Assembly: GCA_033961575.1 (NCBI GenBank)
Contig: CM066737.1
Coordinates: forward strand, 46,414,771 to 46,478,770
Origin: Aselliscus stoliczkanus
Lineage: Eukaryota > Chordata > Mammalia > Chiroptera > Hipposideridae
Direction of reading: 5' to 3'
Length of the DNA stretch: 64,000 bases
Of the stretch, positions 1 through 10,915 are shown piece after piece. The notes under the pieces are model-generated. The model saw only the letters and a list, made by a program, of their open reading frames with translations, had not been told where the DNA came from and ran no database searches. Made by a program: the position numbers and the translations under genes. How positions within the stretch are numbered: position 1 is the first letter of the stretch; each line of letters begins with the position of its first letter.

Positions 1-186
1 TACTAACTTGTTGTTTTTTATGGTTTCACTATCCTTCTTTATGTCCTCACTAAGTTACTTAAATATTCTTATCATCAGTGTTCTAAGCTCTGTCTCTGAA
101 AGTTTGGATACCTCTGTTTCATTTAGTTCCATTTCTAGAGTTTTCTTCTGATCTTTTACTTGGGACATGTTTCTTTGTTTCTTCAT
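1..186 (-). pseudogene. L1 ORF1 N-terminal fragment, cut by the window edge
   Basis: This minus-strand segment begins at the ATG complementary to 184-186 and resembles the start of the ORF1 proteins elsewhere in the window (MGxQRNxSQxKxQKK). It would encode the N-terminal tail and the start of the coiled coil of the RNA-binding chaperone ORF1p. Only the first ~60 codons are inside the window, so intactness cannot be judged. Confidence 0.7.
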
Positions 187-1772
187 TCTGGCTGTCGTTC
201 TGTGAATGCTTCAATATATTAGATAGATCACCTAGAAAGAAGAGAGAAAAAAAAGTAAAAGAAACAGAAAAGAAAAAAAAAAGAGATGGAGGGGGGCTCT
301 CCATCCTCTTTAATCTGCAGACCAGTTGCTCAGCAATAGAGAATCTCTGGGTGACTCAGCACCAGCTATTGGAAGGAAGAGCATAATGTGTTATGTGCCG
401 GCCTCCCTCTCAGTCTGGCAGTGAGCTTTCCAAAATTAGCTGCTGTGTGCTTGGAACCATGCTCACTACCAAAAAGAAAAAAAATCTTCACAGATTGTTG
501 CAGTTTGTCCGCTGCAGCACAAAAACTCTCTGTGGCCTGCAGAGATGTGGGCCAGGCACCGGAGGCTCAGGGTGCCTCTGGTAACACAGCTCTAGGTGGG
601 TGGTGCAGGCCCCCAAGGCACCACTTGATGTGGTCATGGCCCCCACCAAGTCACAGCAGCATGCACTCAGAACCAGCAATCAGTCCACACAAACTCCAGG
701 AAAGCCTCAATTGGATCACGTAGGCACACAGCTCCCAGCCCAACACTCTCAGGAAAACTCCCTGTTTCGGCCTGTCCCAATCAAATACCCTCCGATCAGC
801 GTAAGCAGCCCAACAGCCAATCCCCAGCCTGGCAACTCTGCACAAACAGTGCAGAGAGTGGGGACCCAAGGCGGCTTGTGCACTCTTGTCTCTCAATGAA
901 CAGACTGATGCAGCTGGAGAGCACCTGCCCTGCGTTTCCCTGGCTACGCAGCAGAAGAAGGGCAGAGGTTGGGGACCCAATGCAGCCTGCACATTCCTGT
1001 GTCTCAGTGAGCAGCCTGTTGGACCCCGAGGGCACATGCCCAGCATTTCCCTGGCAACCCAGCACAAGCAGGGCAGAGGGTGGGAATCCAAGGCCGAATG
1101 CACACGCACACATGCATGCACGCACTCCTGGCCAATTTCACCAGCCCAATGGGATCCCAGATCTAACCTTCTGTGGGAGGGCCCAACCCTGAAAAAATGG
1201 CGCCCTCCTGTACACCGCTCGTATGCAAGGTCCACACCAGGAGAATAACGGTCCCAAAACCTCCAGCTTCTGCACCAAAGGTGCTCAGTTCAATCCATTC
1301 CCATAGGCTCCTGGGCCTGGCTCACACAGCTACTCCCTCTACCAGGAACCGGGGTAGTGCTAACCGGCGAGTCCGTGTGCTGGGCCCACTGGTTCTCCAG
1401 CCACCCTCAGCCTCACTGAGTCGAGTAAAGAGAGTCCTCACTAATTTCTACTGCCCACTATCGTAGAACTCCTCTTCCTGGCAAAGCGACTCTGGGCTAG
1501 TGAGCTCGGTGTGGGGCCAGAGGGTCTTTCCCCCAACTGGAGAAGGCTCCCCACAGCTGGAGCGTACCTCACAGGGCTCGTACTCTCTTGTCTGCACCCC
1601 TTCTACCAGACTTGACGTGGCCTCCTATTTAAGTCCATTTTTAGAGGTTCTGTTCATCTAGTGTTCAGGGGACTTCCGAGGTTAAATGTTGTATAAATTA
1701 TTTGTAATTTTGATGTGATCCTGGGAGGCAGTTGGGAAAGCGTCCGTCTCTTCTGCCATATTACTGGAAGTC
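1..1772 (-). mobile_element. LINE-1, 5' portion (ORF1 N-terminus plus type I 5' UTR)
   Basis: Read on the minus strand, this is the 5' end of an L1. The element starts near 1772 with a CTTCCAGTAATATGGC-like sequence, has a GC-richer 5' UTR to about 187, and enters ORF1 at the ATG complementary to 184-186. The rest of the element lies left of the window. The 5' UTR is the same type as at 9822-10905, 25260-26755, 44212-45203 and 52691-53813. It holds two monomers of 111 bp (anchors at 892 and 1003). Long frames on both strands of the UTR are not typical coding sequence. Confidence 0.88.
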
Positions 1773-3628
1773 TTGGGCAGACAATTTTTTGATAAAAACA
1801 TACACTGGAGAGGGCTGGCCAAGTGGCGCATTGGTTGAGTTGCCTTGGGATGCCAGTGGCCCCGGTTCGGATCCCACATATGAGGGCCAGTGACACTGCC
1901 CTCTACAGCTAACAACACCTCCACCTGGAGCTGGGCTGCACAAGCCCTGGTGATGGTGTAGGCTGTAGCCCCTGCTGCAGTGGGCTGCCATAGTCTACAG
2001 TGAGTGGCCAGCAACCATTGTGGGCAGCTGGCAGCCAGCGTGAGCTGCCAATAGCCACAATGAGTGACCATTCAGAGGCTGATGACTGATGTGCCTCATT
2101 CAGGAAGAGCTCAATGACGATACTAACATGGGCCAGTGAAGCAACTTCCTCCGCAACTAGACTAGAGAACAAAACGACAGCAACTGGTCTGTCCCTCTTC
2201 CCCGATTCCCCAACGCTGTTCCCCTCCCCCAATTCCCCAATAAAATCTTTAAAAAATAAAACATACACTGCAGAAACAACAGCCTCTTTCATAAATGGTG
2301 CTGAGACCATTGGAAAGCCACATGCAAAAGATTGAAACTAGATTGCTATCTGTTACTGTGTACCAAAATTAATTCAAAATGGATCAAATACCTAAACATA
2401 AGATTTAAAATAACCTGCATAGAAGAAAGCATAGGTACTAAGTTTAAGGACCATGGGTTTAAAGAGGATTTTATGAATTTGACTTCAAAGGCAAGGAAAG
2501 TATAATCTAAAATAAATGAATGGGACTATATCAAACTAAAAAGTTCCTGCACAACAATAGAAACCATCGACAAAATAAAAAAGCAACCAACCAAATAGAA
2601 GATTTTTGCAAACAAAACCTCTGATAAGGGGCTAATATCCAAAATATATAAGGAACTCATACAACTCAACAACATAAAAACAAACAATTGAATTAAAAAA
2701 TGGGCAGAGGACCTGAACAGACATTTCTCCAAAGAGGACATACAGATTGACATATAGACATATGAATAGACATATGAATAAATGCCAATAGACATATGAA
2801 TAAATGCTCAACATCACTAATCATCAGAATAATGCAAATAAAACCACAATGAGATATCAGCTCACATCAGTTAGAATGGCTATCATCATGACAAATACTA
2901 ACAAGTGTTGGAGAGGCTGTGGAAAAAAAGAAACCCTCATACACTGTTGGTTGGACTGCAGGTTTGTGCAACTACTATGGAAGGCAGTGTGGAGGTTCCT
3001 CAACAAATTAAGAATAGGATTACCATATGACCAAGCAATCCCTCTCCTAGATATCTATCCAAAAATCTGAAAACACTTACCTGTAAAGATATATGTGCTC
3101 TGATGTTCATTGCAGCTTTATATATGGTGGCCAAGACATGGAAACAACCAAAGTGTCCTTCCATAGATGACTGGATAAAGAAGATGTGGTATATATACAC
3201 AATGGAATACTATTCTGCCATAAGAAAAGATGAAATAGTACCATTTTCAGTAATATGGATGGATCTTGAGATTATAATGCTAAGTGAAATAAGTCAGACA
3301 GAAAATGTTGAGAATCATATTATTTTTCTAATATGTGGTATATAAAACTGAAAACAGCAAAAAAAACAGGAAAAACAAATGACAAAACAAAACTCATAGA
3401 CACAGACAATAGTTTAGTAGTTACCAGAGGGTAAGGGGTGAGGCGGTTAATAGATGAGGGTAAAGGGGATCAAATACACAGTGATGAAAAGAGAACTGAC
3501 TCTGAGTGGTTGTGAAGACACAGTGTGATGTATAGATGATGTATTACAGAATTGTACACCTGAAACCTATGTAACTTTGCTAACAGTTGTCACCCCAATA
3601 AACTTTAATTTAAAAAAAAGAAAAAAAG
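1773..3628 (+). mobile_element. Old LINE-1, 3' part of ORF2 and 3' UTR, with SINE insertion
   Basis: A diverged plus-strand L1 fragment begins upstream of the SINE (1773-1810) and resumes at about 2258. Recognisable ORF2 C-terminal sequence (AATGGTGCTG near 2295; the Cys-rich [15 protein letters not shown] motif near 2906-2950) is followed by a 3' UTR ending in AATAAACTTTAATTT and an A-rich tail at 3600-3628. The reading frame is broken many times. The 3' UTR (ACAGTTGTCACCCCAATAAA) differs from that of the younger L1s, so this is an older family. It appears to have landed in, or next to, the mariner that follows. Confidence 0.85.
1811..2257 (+). mobile_element. tRNA-derived SINE, long form (~445 bp)
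   Basis: It starts GGGCTGGCCAAGTGGCGCAT, with a tRNA-like A box and a B box GGTTCGGATCCC. An unrelated ~330 bp body follows, and the end is CCCCAATTCCCCAATAAAATCTTT plus an A tail. It is flanked by the target-site duplication AAAACATACACTG (1795-1807 and 2258-2270), inside an old L1. The final AATAAA could serve as a poly(A) signal. Confidence 0.9.
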
Positions 3629-3923
3629 AACACTGTGAATGCTGCTTCTGAGTGCCATCCAATGGAAAGGCAGGGGTCTTCAATACAGGAAACAGTGCAT
3701 GGAACATCTGTAACAGTGTGTGGCAAGTTTCAACTTGTTCAGTGTAGTCAGTCATGTGTGAACTACAATTGAGAGGTGGGTTTTAACGTTTGCCATAAAT
3801 CTTGGATCATGAACAATGCACTATTAACATGAAAGAGATAAATGGCTTCACCCTCTATCATGAAGGTGGTCTGTGTCACACATCGCTTCTTTTATAGGGC
3901 AATTTCTGTCAAATAAAATATTA

Positions 3924-4028
3924 CAGTTTGGGGTTGGCCGAGTGGCATAGTGGTTGGGAGCTGGTTTGGGATGCCAGTGGCCCTGTTTCGGATCCCACGT
4001 GTGAGGGCTAGTGACACTGCCCTCTAAA
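3924..4028 (+). mobile_element. tRNA-derived SINE, short form
   Basis: The core GGGTTGGCCGAGTGGCATAG (from 3931) through the B-box-like TTTCGGATCCC ends in CTGCCCTCTAAAAAAA. The target-site duplication is AAAATATTA (3915-3923 and 4029-4037). It lies in the mariner at the same internal position that a different SINE occupies in the mariner copy at 15109. Confidence 0.85.
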
Positions 4029-4315
4029 AAAATATTAGTGTGTCCTCATCTATCTTATTCACAAGATCTGGCACCATGTGACTTCTGGCTTTTCTCTAAA
4101 TTCAAAATGACCATGAAGGGTAAACATTTTTAATCGAGGCAGCCAGGACAGCACAACTAAAGACACTCACTAAAAAGGACTTCCAGAACTGCTTCAAAAA
4201 GTGGCAATAACACTGGGATAAGTGTGTTCAAAATGAAAGAAAGTATTTTGAGGGGATTAATGTCCATGTGTCTTTTACTGTATATATATACTTATAATAT
4301 ATATACTTATACTGT

Positions 4316-4318
<3 letters not shown>

Positions 4319-4350
<32 letters not shown>
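4319..4350. repeat. (AT)n microsatellite
   Basis: An uninterrupted AT run just inside the right end of the mariner, preceded by imperfect TATATAC repeats from about 4263. Confidence 0.95.
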
Positions 4351-4354
<4 letters not shown>

Positions 4355-4391
4355 TTTGAACTTTCACCATATTGTCTGATCACACCTCATA

Positions 4392-5380
4392 ATTAGGTGC
4401 TCATATGTTGAGAGAGTGTTGTTTCTGCTTCCTTGTCTTTCAAATCACTGTTTTGGTCCTCTGCTTCATCTAATCTGCTGTTACTTCCTTCTACTTTATT
4501 TTTCATTTGCTATTGTATTCATCTCTGACTGGTTCTTTTTGTGGCTTCTATGTCCATTTTTATGTTTCCTATCTCTTTGTTGACGTTCTCACTGAAATCA
4601 TGGAGCATCTTTAAACACCAGTATTTTGAATTCTGTATCTGGTAGGTTGCTTACCTCCATTTCTTTTAGTTCTTTTTCTGGAATGTTGTCCTGTTTTCTT
4701 ATTGGAAACATGTTGCTTTGTTTTCTCATTTTGGCAGCTTCTCTATGTATGCTTGTATGTATTAGGTAGATCTGCTACATCTCCATCTTGGTCAGGTGAC
4801 CTTATGTAGTTGGTAACTTGTGGGGCCATGTGGTAGTTTCCCTGGTCATCTGTGCTGGATGCTCTAGAGTTTGTGTGTGCTTATGTGGTTTGTGTGTACT
4901 CACCTGTGGTCGTTGAGCCTTGATTGCTGTTGGCACTTCAGGAGATGAGACTGACCCTCAGGGTGACTTGTTGTAAGGATCAGTCACACCCACAGCACAG
5001 CTTGTGAGCTGCTGTGGAGCGTCTGATCCCACATAGTGTGACAGGTCCCAATGGACTCTGGTGCCCCCTGAGACCACCTTTTGTGTTTGCCACTTTTGTG
5101 GCTAATCAGGTAGTGCTCTGTTATGGTATAAAGCCAGCCTCTGGGTGTGTTGGTTCTGGGGCCACTTGGGAGGGGCTCTCTTGTAGGCTAGGTTCAGCTG
5201 TTGTCTGTGACTGGCCAGGAACAACGTGGATGAACTACAAGATGATCCATTATCAGTCATTGCCTGCTCTGGACCTGGAGGTGCATGGGAAAAAATCATT
5301 CTGTGATTGTTGTTGTTTTTCAAGAAAGGCAAACTTAGCTAAAGCACAGTTATTGAACTATCCTTTTCTTAAAGTGTAGT
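4392..5380 (-). mobile_element. Old LINE-1 5' region (ORF1 start and 5' UTR), minus strand
   Basis: Read on the minus strand, it contains the ORF1 5' end (complement of CATGTTGCTTTGTTTTCTCA, ~4709-4728), then 5' UTR sequence including GTAGATCTGC. It is diverged and has no long open frame. It belongs to an older L1 lineage than the type I and type II 5' UTR elements. Neither boundary is exact. Confidence 0.7.
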
Positions 5381-6605
5381 ATCTGTGGCTTCTGTGAGCT
5401 AAACTTTTCATGTTTGTCATAAACACGGACAGAGCAAAAATCTAAGAGTAGTGTCATTAGTTGTTCTCTTTTTAAAAATACCTCATTTTCTTTGAGCACA
5501 ATATCATGTTGAATGGTAGAACGTGGTGACTATCTGGACTGGGATGTTTGATTAGAGGCTGCCTTTATTTGAGTTTCTATGAAAATATCCTTCAGATTTA
5601 CTAATCTCCCCATAGTTCTTTACAGAGATTTTAAATTGTTACAAGATCAATATTTCTGACTATGAAAACTAGCCTAAGAAAATATAACTAAAAGGCTTTG
5701 CTTTTTTATCCTATTAATGAAAAGTCTAAAAGTCTACCAGAAAAAATATATAGAACAGCCTACAATATTCACATTTTTGTGAAAGTTTCTATTGTGAAAA
5801 CACTGTTTAAGAGGAGAAGAGAGAAAAATATGTATTTCATCAAAAACATTCAAGCAAAATGTTTCAGGCAAAATTTTCAGTAAGTCTAACCTGAAGGAAA
5901 CTACAGAGTATTTTTATAATCAAGGAAGCATTGAAGTTTAAGGACAAGATTTCCCTCACAGTGTGGTATTTGTAAAAGCTACAAGCTTCCTGATATTTTA
6001 TATATATTTTGCTTCACATATACAATAAATAACTTTCTATTTTAATTAGTTATCAGCATGAGGAATATAAAACAAAAGCATACCATTAAGATTTATATAA
6101 TGGAAAATGAAAATGAATAACAAGCAAAATCTTTTCCATGGGGGAAAGAAATAAGCTGGAGGAAACACAATTCTTATGTACTCATTGAAACTCAGTCCTG
6201 ATGTGGTAAAAGATATAGTTTGACTTATAAGAGTGAGTTTTTTTCTATAGTCAAACCACATTATTTATTCAGGAAACTGCTGTGACAATGACCTTATCTG
6301 AAAAAGAAAAATTATACTTCTTATTTATCTTAGCTAGTGAAAAGGTGCAAGGTCATCTTGTGATAGAAAATTCCATTTATTTCATGATTCTTCAACTTTG
6401 TGCAGAAATTATACAGAAATGATAGTATTTAAGGGAAAAAAGAAAAGAATATAGAAAATGTCAAAAAAGGAAATCTCTTTATTTGTTAATTTGAAGACTT
6501 TTGTAGCACTTTAGCAAATCTAAATAGCTTATGGCTAGGTTAATCAAGCACATTTTCCACTTTGCCCTATTTGTTAACCCACTGGAGTATAGAAATATTA
6601 TTATT
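5381..6605. other. Unclassified AT-rich sequence
   Basis: About 1.2 kb with no gene, repeat family or terminal repeats that I recognise. The only frames are short and AT-rich. It may be unique sequence or an old, decayed repeat. Confidence 0.6.
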
Positions 6606-8064
6606 ACTCTGAGGAGTTCTGCCCAATTTGGCAGAAAAAGGAAACAGTGTGCTGGCTTCCTCGCATGGCCACATCAAAAATACAACTAAACTACAGAACA
6701 CCCATCATTGACAATCACCTGAAGTATAGCTAAGCAGAAGTCCTATAACTGAGGACAAACAGTAGAAGCCACCTCAAGACTGGCAGGAGAGTGGGAGATG
6801 CAGAATGAAGTTGGTCCTCCGCCCATGTATGGTGGTTAAATATTGGGAGAGATATCTTGGCTCTATGGTACTCCCCTGAAGAGTGAGTGGTTCCAGCCCC
6901 ATACCAGGCTACCCAGGCCTGGGTACTAATGCCAGAGAAAGTAGTTCTTCCAACTTTGACTGTGAAAACCAACAGAGATTGTGGCTGTAAGAGAGAGAAG
7001 GACGCTGGAGTACCTGGCTTTCTTTTTAAAGCACATGTGTTTGGATTTATTGACTGACAGACTCACTCTTTCTGAGATTAAGATTAGGGGCAGCAATGTG
7101 AAAGGTGCTAGGGAAATAAGGTAAGAACAGAATTGTCTTTCTTCAGTGCAAGGCCTGAAGGGACAGCTTTCCCACAAACAGAAGTGCTGGCAGAAGCCAT
7201 TATTTCTTTTTTGAGTCTCCCCCGACCCATTATGAAGACATAGGCAGGTGCCATACCTAAGTCTCCATCAATCAGGGCAACACCATTCGCCCTTGACAAT
7301 TTCCTCAGACCCCACTCCACCCAACTAGCAGGCCCACCAAAGACACTTCCAGTGGCTTTCCCATACAAACAGCCTATATTGGCTCATGCTGTTGACTTCC
7401 TAAAACCTCTCAAAGGTTCACAAACCCTAAACAAACAGCATATAGTCTCAGTGTATCCCATATTTCTTGTTAAGCAGCCTGAAGCCTGGCACTAGAGGCA
7501 GCCATCTTCAGTTAGCATCATAGCCTCTCACAGTCATCTACAATCCCACCACAAGTTGCAACCATTTGTAGATAATGTAGCTCATACCAAGAGGCCCCTG
7601 GTAGGGTATAGGAAATGAGCCCCTGCAACAGAGCACCTCCCAGGAGGCCCCAGAACAAACACACCTGGTGGTCAGCTTCAGTCCAAACCAGACACCACCC
7701 AACCACTTCCACAAAAGACATCCAAACAGCAGACTGGGTGGGCATCAGAGCCTGACTAAAACAAATCTAGTTCTGCAGGGTCAGAACTTGCACAACAGTT
7801 CCTTCACTGAAGTTATGGCCAGTTCTTACATACAATCAGCCTTAGGGTCGATCTCTGCCATTGACCATGCAAGCAGCAACAAAGGATCAGCTACAACAGG
7901 AGGTAGCAGAAAACACACATGAGGGAAATGTCTGCAGCACCTGGCTTAGGTGATCAGTTCAACTGTGTGACTGGGCCCACAGGACACCTAGTACACTCAA
8001 CTAAGACCAGGATATATAACACATCCACCTAATACATAGAAACAATCACAGGTAGGCGGTCAAA

Positions 8065-8880
8065 ATGAAGAGGAGAAAAAAAAAAAACATGTCCCAAATG
8101 AAAGAACACAGCAGAGCTCCAGAAAAAGAACTAAACAAAGCAAAGACCATCAATTTACTAGATGCAGAGTTCAAATCACTGATTATAAGTATGCTCCATG
8201 ATCTCAGGGAGAATGTCAACATACAGATAATAAACATAAAAATGGAGATAGAAAACATATAAAAGAAACAGTTGGAAATAAAGAATACAATAACTGAAGA
8301 AAAATACATTAGAGGGAATCAACAGTAGTTTAGAAGAGGCATAGGATCGAATCATAGACTTGGATGACAAGAGAGTAGAAAAGACTGAATAAGAACAGCA
8401 AAAAAATAAATAATAAATACAGATAGTTTAAAATATCTCTGGGACAACAACAAGCATACCAATATTTTCATCATAGGGGTACCAGACAGAGAAGAGAGAT
8501 AGCTAGAGATTGAGATCCTATCTGAATAAATAAGGACTAAGAACATTCTTAACCTGGAAAAGAAATAGACATACAAGTCCAGGAAGTAGAGTCCCACACA
8601 AAATGAACCCAAACAGGACCACACAAAGACACATTAAAATTAAAATGGCAAAAGTTAAAGACAAAGCAAGAATACAAAAAGCAGCAAGGGAAAGGCAAAT
8701 AGTAATTTACAGAGGAGCTCACAAAAGATTGTTAGATGATTTTTCAACAGAAACTTTGCAGATCAGAAGAGATTGGTGTGAAATATTCAATGTGATGAAA
8801 ACCAATGGCCTACAACCAAGACTACTCTACACAACAAGGTTTTCATTTAAAATTGAATGAAAAAGAGCTTCCAGGACAAG
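8065..8880 (+). pseudogene. Decayed L1 ORF1 remnant
   Basis: Open pieces at 8065-8262 and 8603-8860 resemble ORF1p. The first holds the N-terminal MKRRKKKNMSQMKEHSR-like tail and coiled-coil start. The second holds the RNA-binding region (KMAKVKDKARI) and the C-terminal DFSTETLQIRRDW and GLQPRLLYTTRFSFKIE motifs. Stops and indels between them break the frame, so it cannot make a functional chaperone. Confidence 0.75.
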
Positions 8881-9246
8881 AATAAGAAAAAGGAGTTCAT
8901 GAGCACCAAACAAGTATTACAAGAAATGTTGAAAATACTTATTTAAGAAAAAAAAAAAGGTGGGCAGAGGACATGAATAGGCATTTCTCCAAAGGGGACA
9001 TACAAATGGCCAATAGACATATGAAAAAAAATGCTTAACATCACTGATCATAAGAAAATGCAAATAAATACCATAATGAGATGTTACCTCATACTAGTTA
9101 AAATGGCTATCATCAACAAAACAAATAATAACAAGTGTTGGAGAGGCTGTGGAGGAAAGGGAACCCTCATACACTATTGGCGGGAATGCAGATTGGTGAA
9201 CCCACTATGGAATGCAGTGTAGAGGTTCCTCAAAAAATTAACAATA

Positions 9247-9744
9247 GGGGGCTGGCCGAGTGGCTCAGTTGGTTAAGAATTGTCTTAGAGCATGAGCTCA
9301 GAGCAATAGGGTTGCCAGTTCGATTCCCACATGGGCCAGTGAATGCTGCACCCTAGCTTAGCTGTTGCTGAGCTGACAACAGGTGGCAGGATGGCTCAGC
9401 TGGTGTAACAACAAGATTGCCTATTAGATGGTGGGCTATGCAAACCCACAACTAAGACTGAAATAGGCACCATGAGCTGAGCTGTCACCTGGATGTCTCA
9501 TTGGATAGGGTGTGCGCTCTTAACAACAAGGCTGCTGGGTTCAACTCCCACATGGGATGGAGGCTAGGCACACCCACGACTAAAATTGAACACAGCACCA
9601 TGAGTTTAGAGGCCACAAGCTGCCAACAGGAAGCCAGATGGTGACTGGTTCCCTACACAATGAAGATTGAAGAACAACTTGGCTGGTCCCCTCCCCCAAT
9701 TCCCAGACACTGTTCCCCTCAATTCCCCAATAAAATCTTTTAGT
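9247..9744 (+). mobile_element. tRNA-derived SINE, VES-like composite form (~500 bp)
   Basis: It starts GGGGCTGGCCGAGTGGCTCA with a B box AGTTCGATTCCC. Several internal tRNA-like half units follow (ATGGCTCAGCTGG, GGTTCAACTCCC), then ACCCACGACTAAAATTGAAC and the end CCCCAATAAAATCTTT. An imperfect duplication AAAAAATTAACAATAG / AAAAAATAAGAGTAGA flanks it in the old L1. The layout resembles bat VES SINEs. Confidence 0.85.
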
Positions 9745-10497
9745 AAAAAATAAGAGTAGAATTCCCATATGACTCAGCAATCCCTCTCCTGGGTATCTAC
9801 TCTCAAAAAATTGATAGTTCCGGTAAGATGGCAGAATAGATGGATGCTCTCCGAACTGCCTTCCAAGATCACATCAAAATTACAAATAATTTATGCAACA
9901 TTTAACTTCAGAAGTCCCCTGAACATTAGATGAACAGAACCTCTAAACGAAGGACCTAAAGAGGAGGCCACGTCAAGTCTGGAAGGAGGGGCGTAGACGA
10001 GAGAGGACGAGCCCCATGAGGGACTCCCCAACTGTGTGGGGAGACTTCACCAGTTGGGGGAGAGAACCTCTGGCCCCACACCGAGCTCATTAGCCCAGAT
10101 TTACTTTGCCAGGAAAAGGAGTTCCATGATAGTGGACAGTAGAAATTAGTGCGGACTCTCTTTGCTCAGCTCGGTGAGGCTGGGGGCAGCTGGAGAACCA
10201 GTGAGGCTGACGCAGGGGTTTGCTCGCCAGCGAGCACTCACCCGGTTCTGGTTGGAGGGAGTAGCTGCATGAGCCAGGCCCAGGAGCCCGTGGGGAGGGA
10301 CTGAACTGAGCACCTTTGGTGCAGAAGCTGGAGGTTTTGGGACTATTGTTCCACTGGTGGGGAGCTTGCACACGAGTGGTGCACAGGAGGCCGCCATTTT
10401 TTCAGGGTTGGGCCCTCCCACAGAGGGTCAGATCCGGGATCCCATTGGTCTGGTGAACTTGAGCAGGAGTGCGAGCGTGCATGCGCATGCGGCCTTG

Positions 10498-10806
10498 GAT
10501 TCCCGCCCTCCGCCCTGCCTGTGTTGCGTTGCCAGGGAAACGACTGGCGGATGCCCTCCCGCTCCATCAGACTGCTCACTGAGACGTGCATGAGCTACCT
10601 TGGGTTCCCACCCGCCGCCCTGCTTGTGCAGCGTTTCCAAGGAAACACCAGGTGGGTGCCCTCTGGCTCCATCAGGCTGCTCACTGAGACTCAAGAGTGC
10701 GCAAGCCGCCTTGGATCCCCACCCTCCGCCCAGCTTGTGCTGTGTTGCCAGGGAAATGCAGGGCGGGTGCTCTCCAGCTGCATCAGTCTGTTCACTGAGA
10801 CTCAGT
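10498..10806 (+). repeat. Three tandem 105-111 bp monomers in L1 5' UTR
   Basis: The anchor CTCACTGAGAC recurs at 10575, 10680 and about 10791, giving spacings of 105 and 111 bp. Each unit contains a GTTGCCAGGGAAAC-like X-box (10528-10541, 10633-10646, 10744-10757). Homologous L1 5' UTRs in this window have one or two units. Confidence 0.85.
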
Positions 10807-10915
10807 AGCAGACAATCTGCAACAACCAGTGAAGATTTTTTTTTTTGGTAGTGAGCACAGTTCCAAGGCACACGGCAGCTAATTGTGGAAAGCTCACTGC
10901 AACACTTCTTTCTAG

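Larger units (their letters stand above)
3629..4389 (+). mobile_element. Mariner-type DNA transposon fragment (same family as 15109-16310)
   Basis: The 3' half of a mariner. Its right terminal inverted repeat reads TGATCACACCTCA at 4377-4389 and is followed by TA at 4390-4391. The internal part (GATCTGGCACCATGTGACTT and the downstream AACTAAAGACACTCAC) is the degenerate C-terminal transposase region, with many stops. The left end is missing where it abuts the poly(A) tail of the old L1. A short SINE sits in it at 3924-4028, and an AT microsatellite has grown just inside the right terminal repeat. Sequence from 4041 on matches the right part of the mariner at 15109-16310. Confidence 0.75.
6606..9821 (+). 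mobile_element. Old LINE-1 with ORF2 largely deleted, with SINE insertion
   Basis: An old plus-strand L1: a 5' UTR-like stretch (about 6640-8060), then an ORF1 remnant from ATG 8065 to about 8880. At about 8946 the sequence jumps directly to the end of ORF2 (GTGGGCAGAGGACATGAA). Nearly all of the endonuclease and reverse transcriptase is missing. The ORF2 C-terminal part is split by a SINE at 9247 and resumes at 9755. The fragment stops where the younger L1 begins at 9822. Confidence 0.8.

Noticed and set aside
3924..4028. Idea that the mariner spread with the SINE already inside it
   Set aside because: The two mariner copies carry SINEs of different type and length with different duplications, which favours separate insertions.
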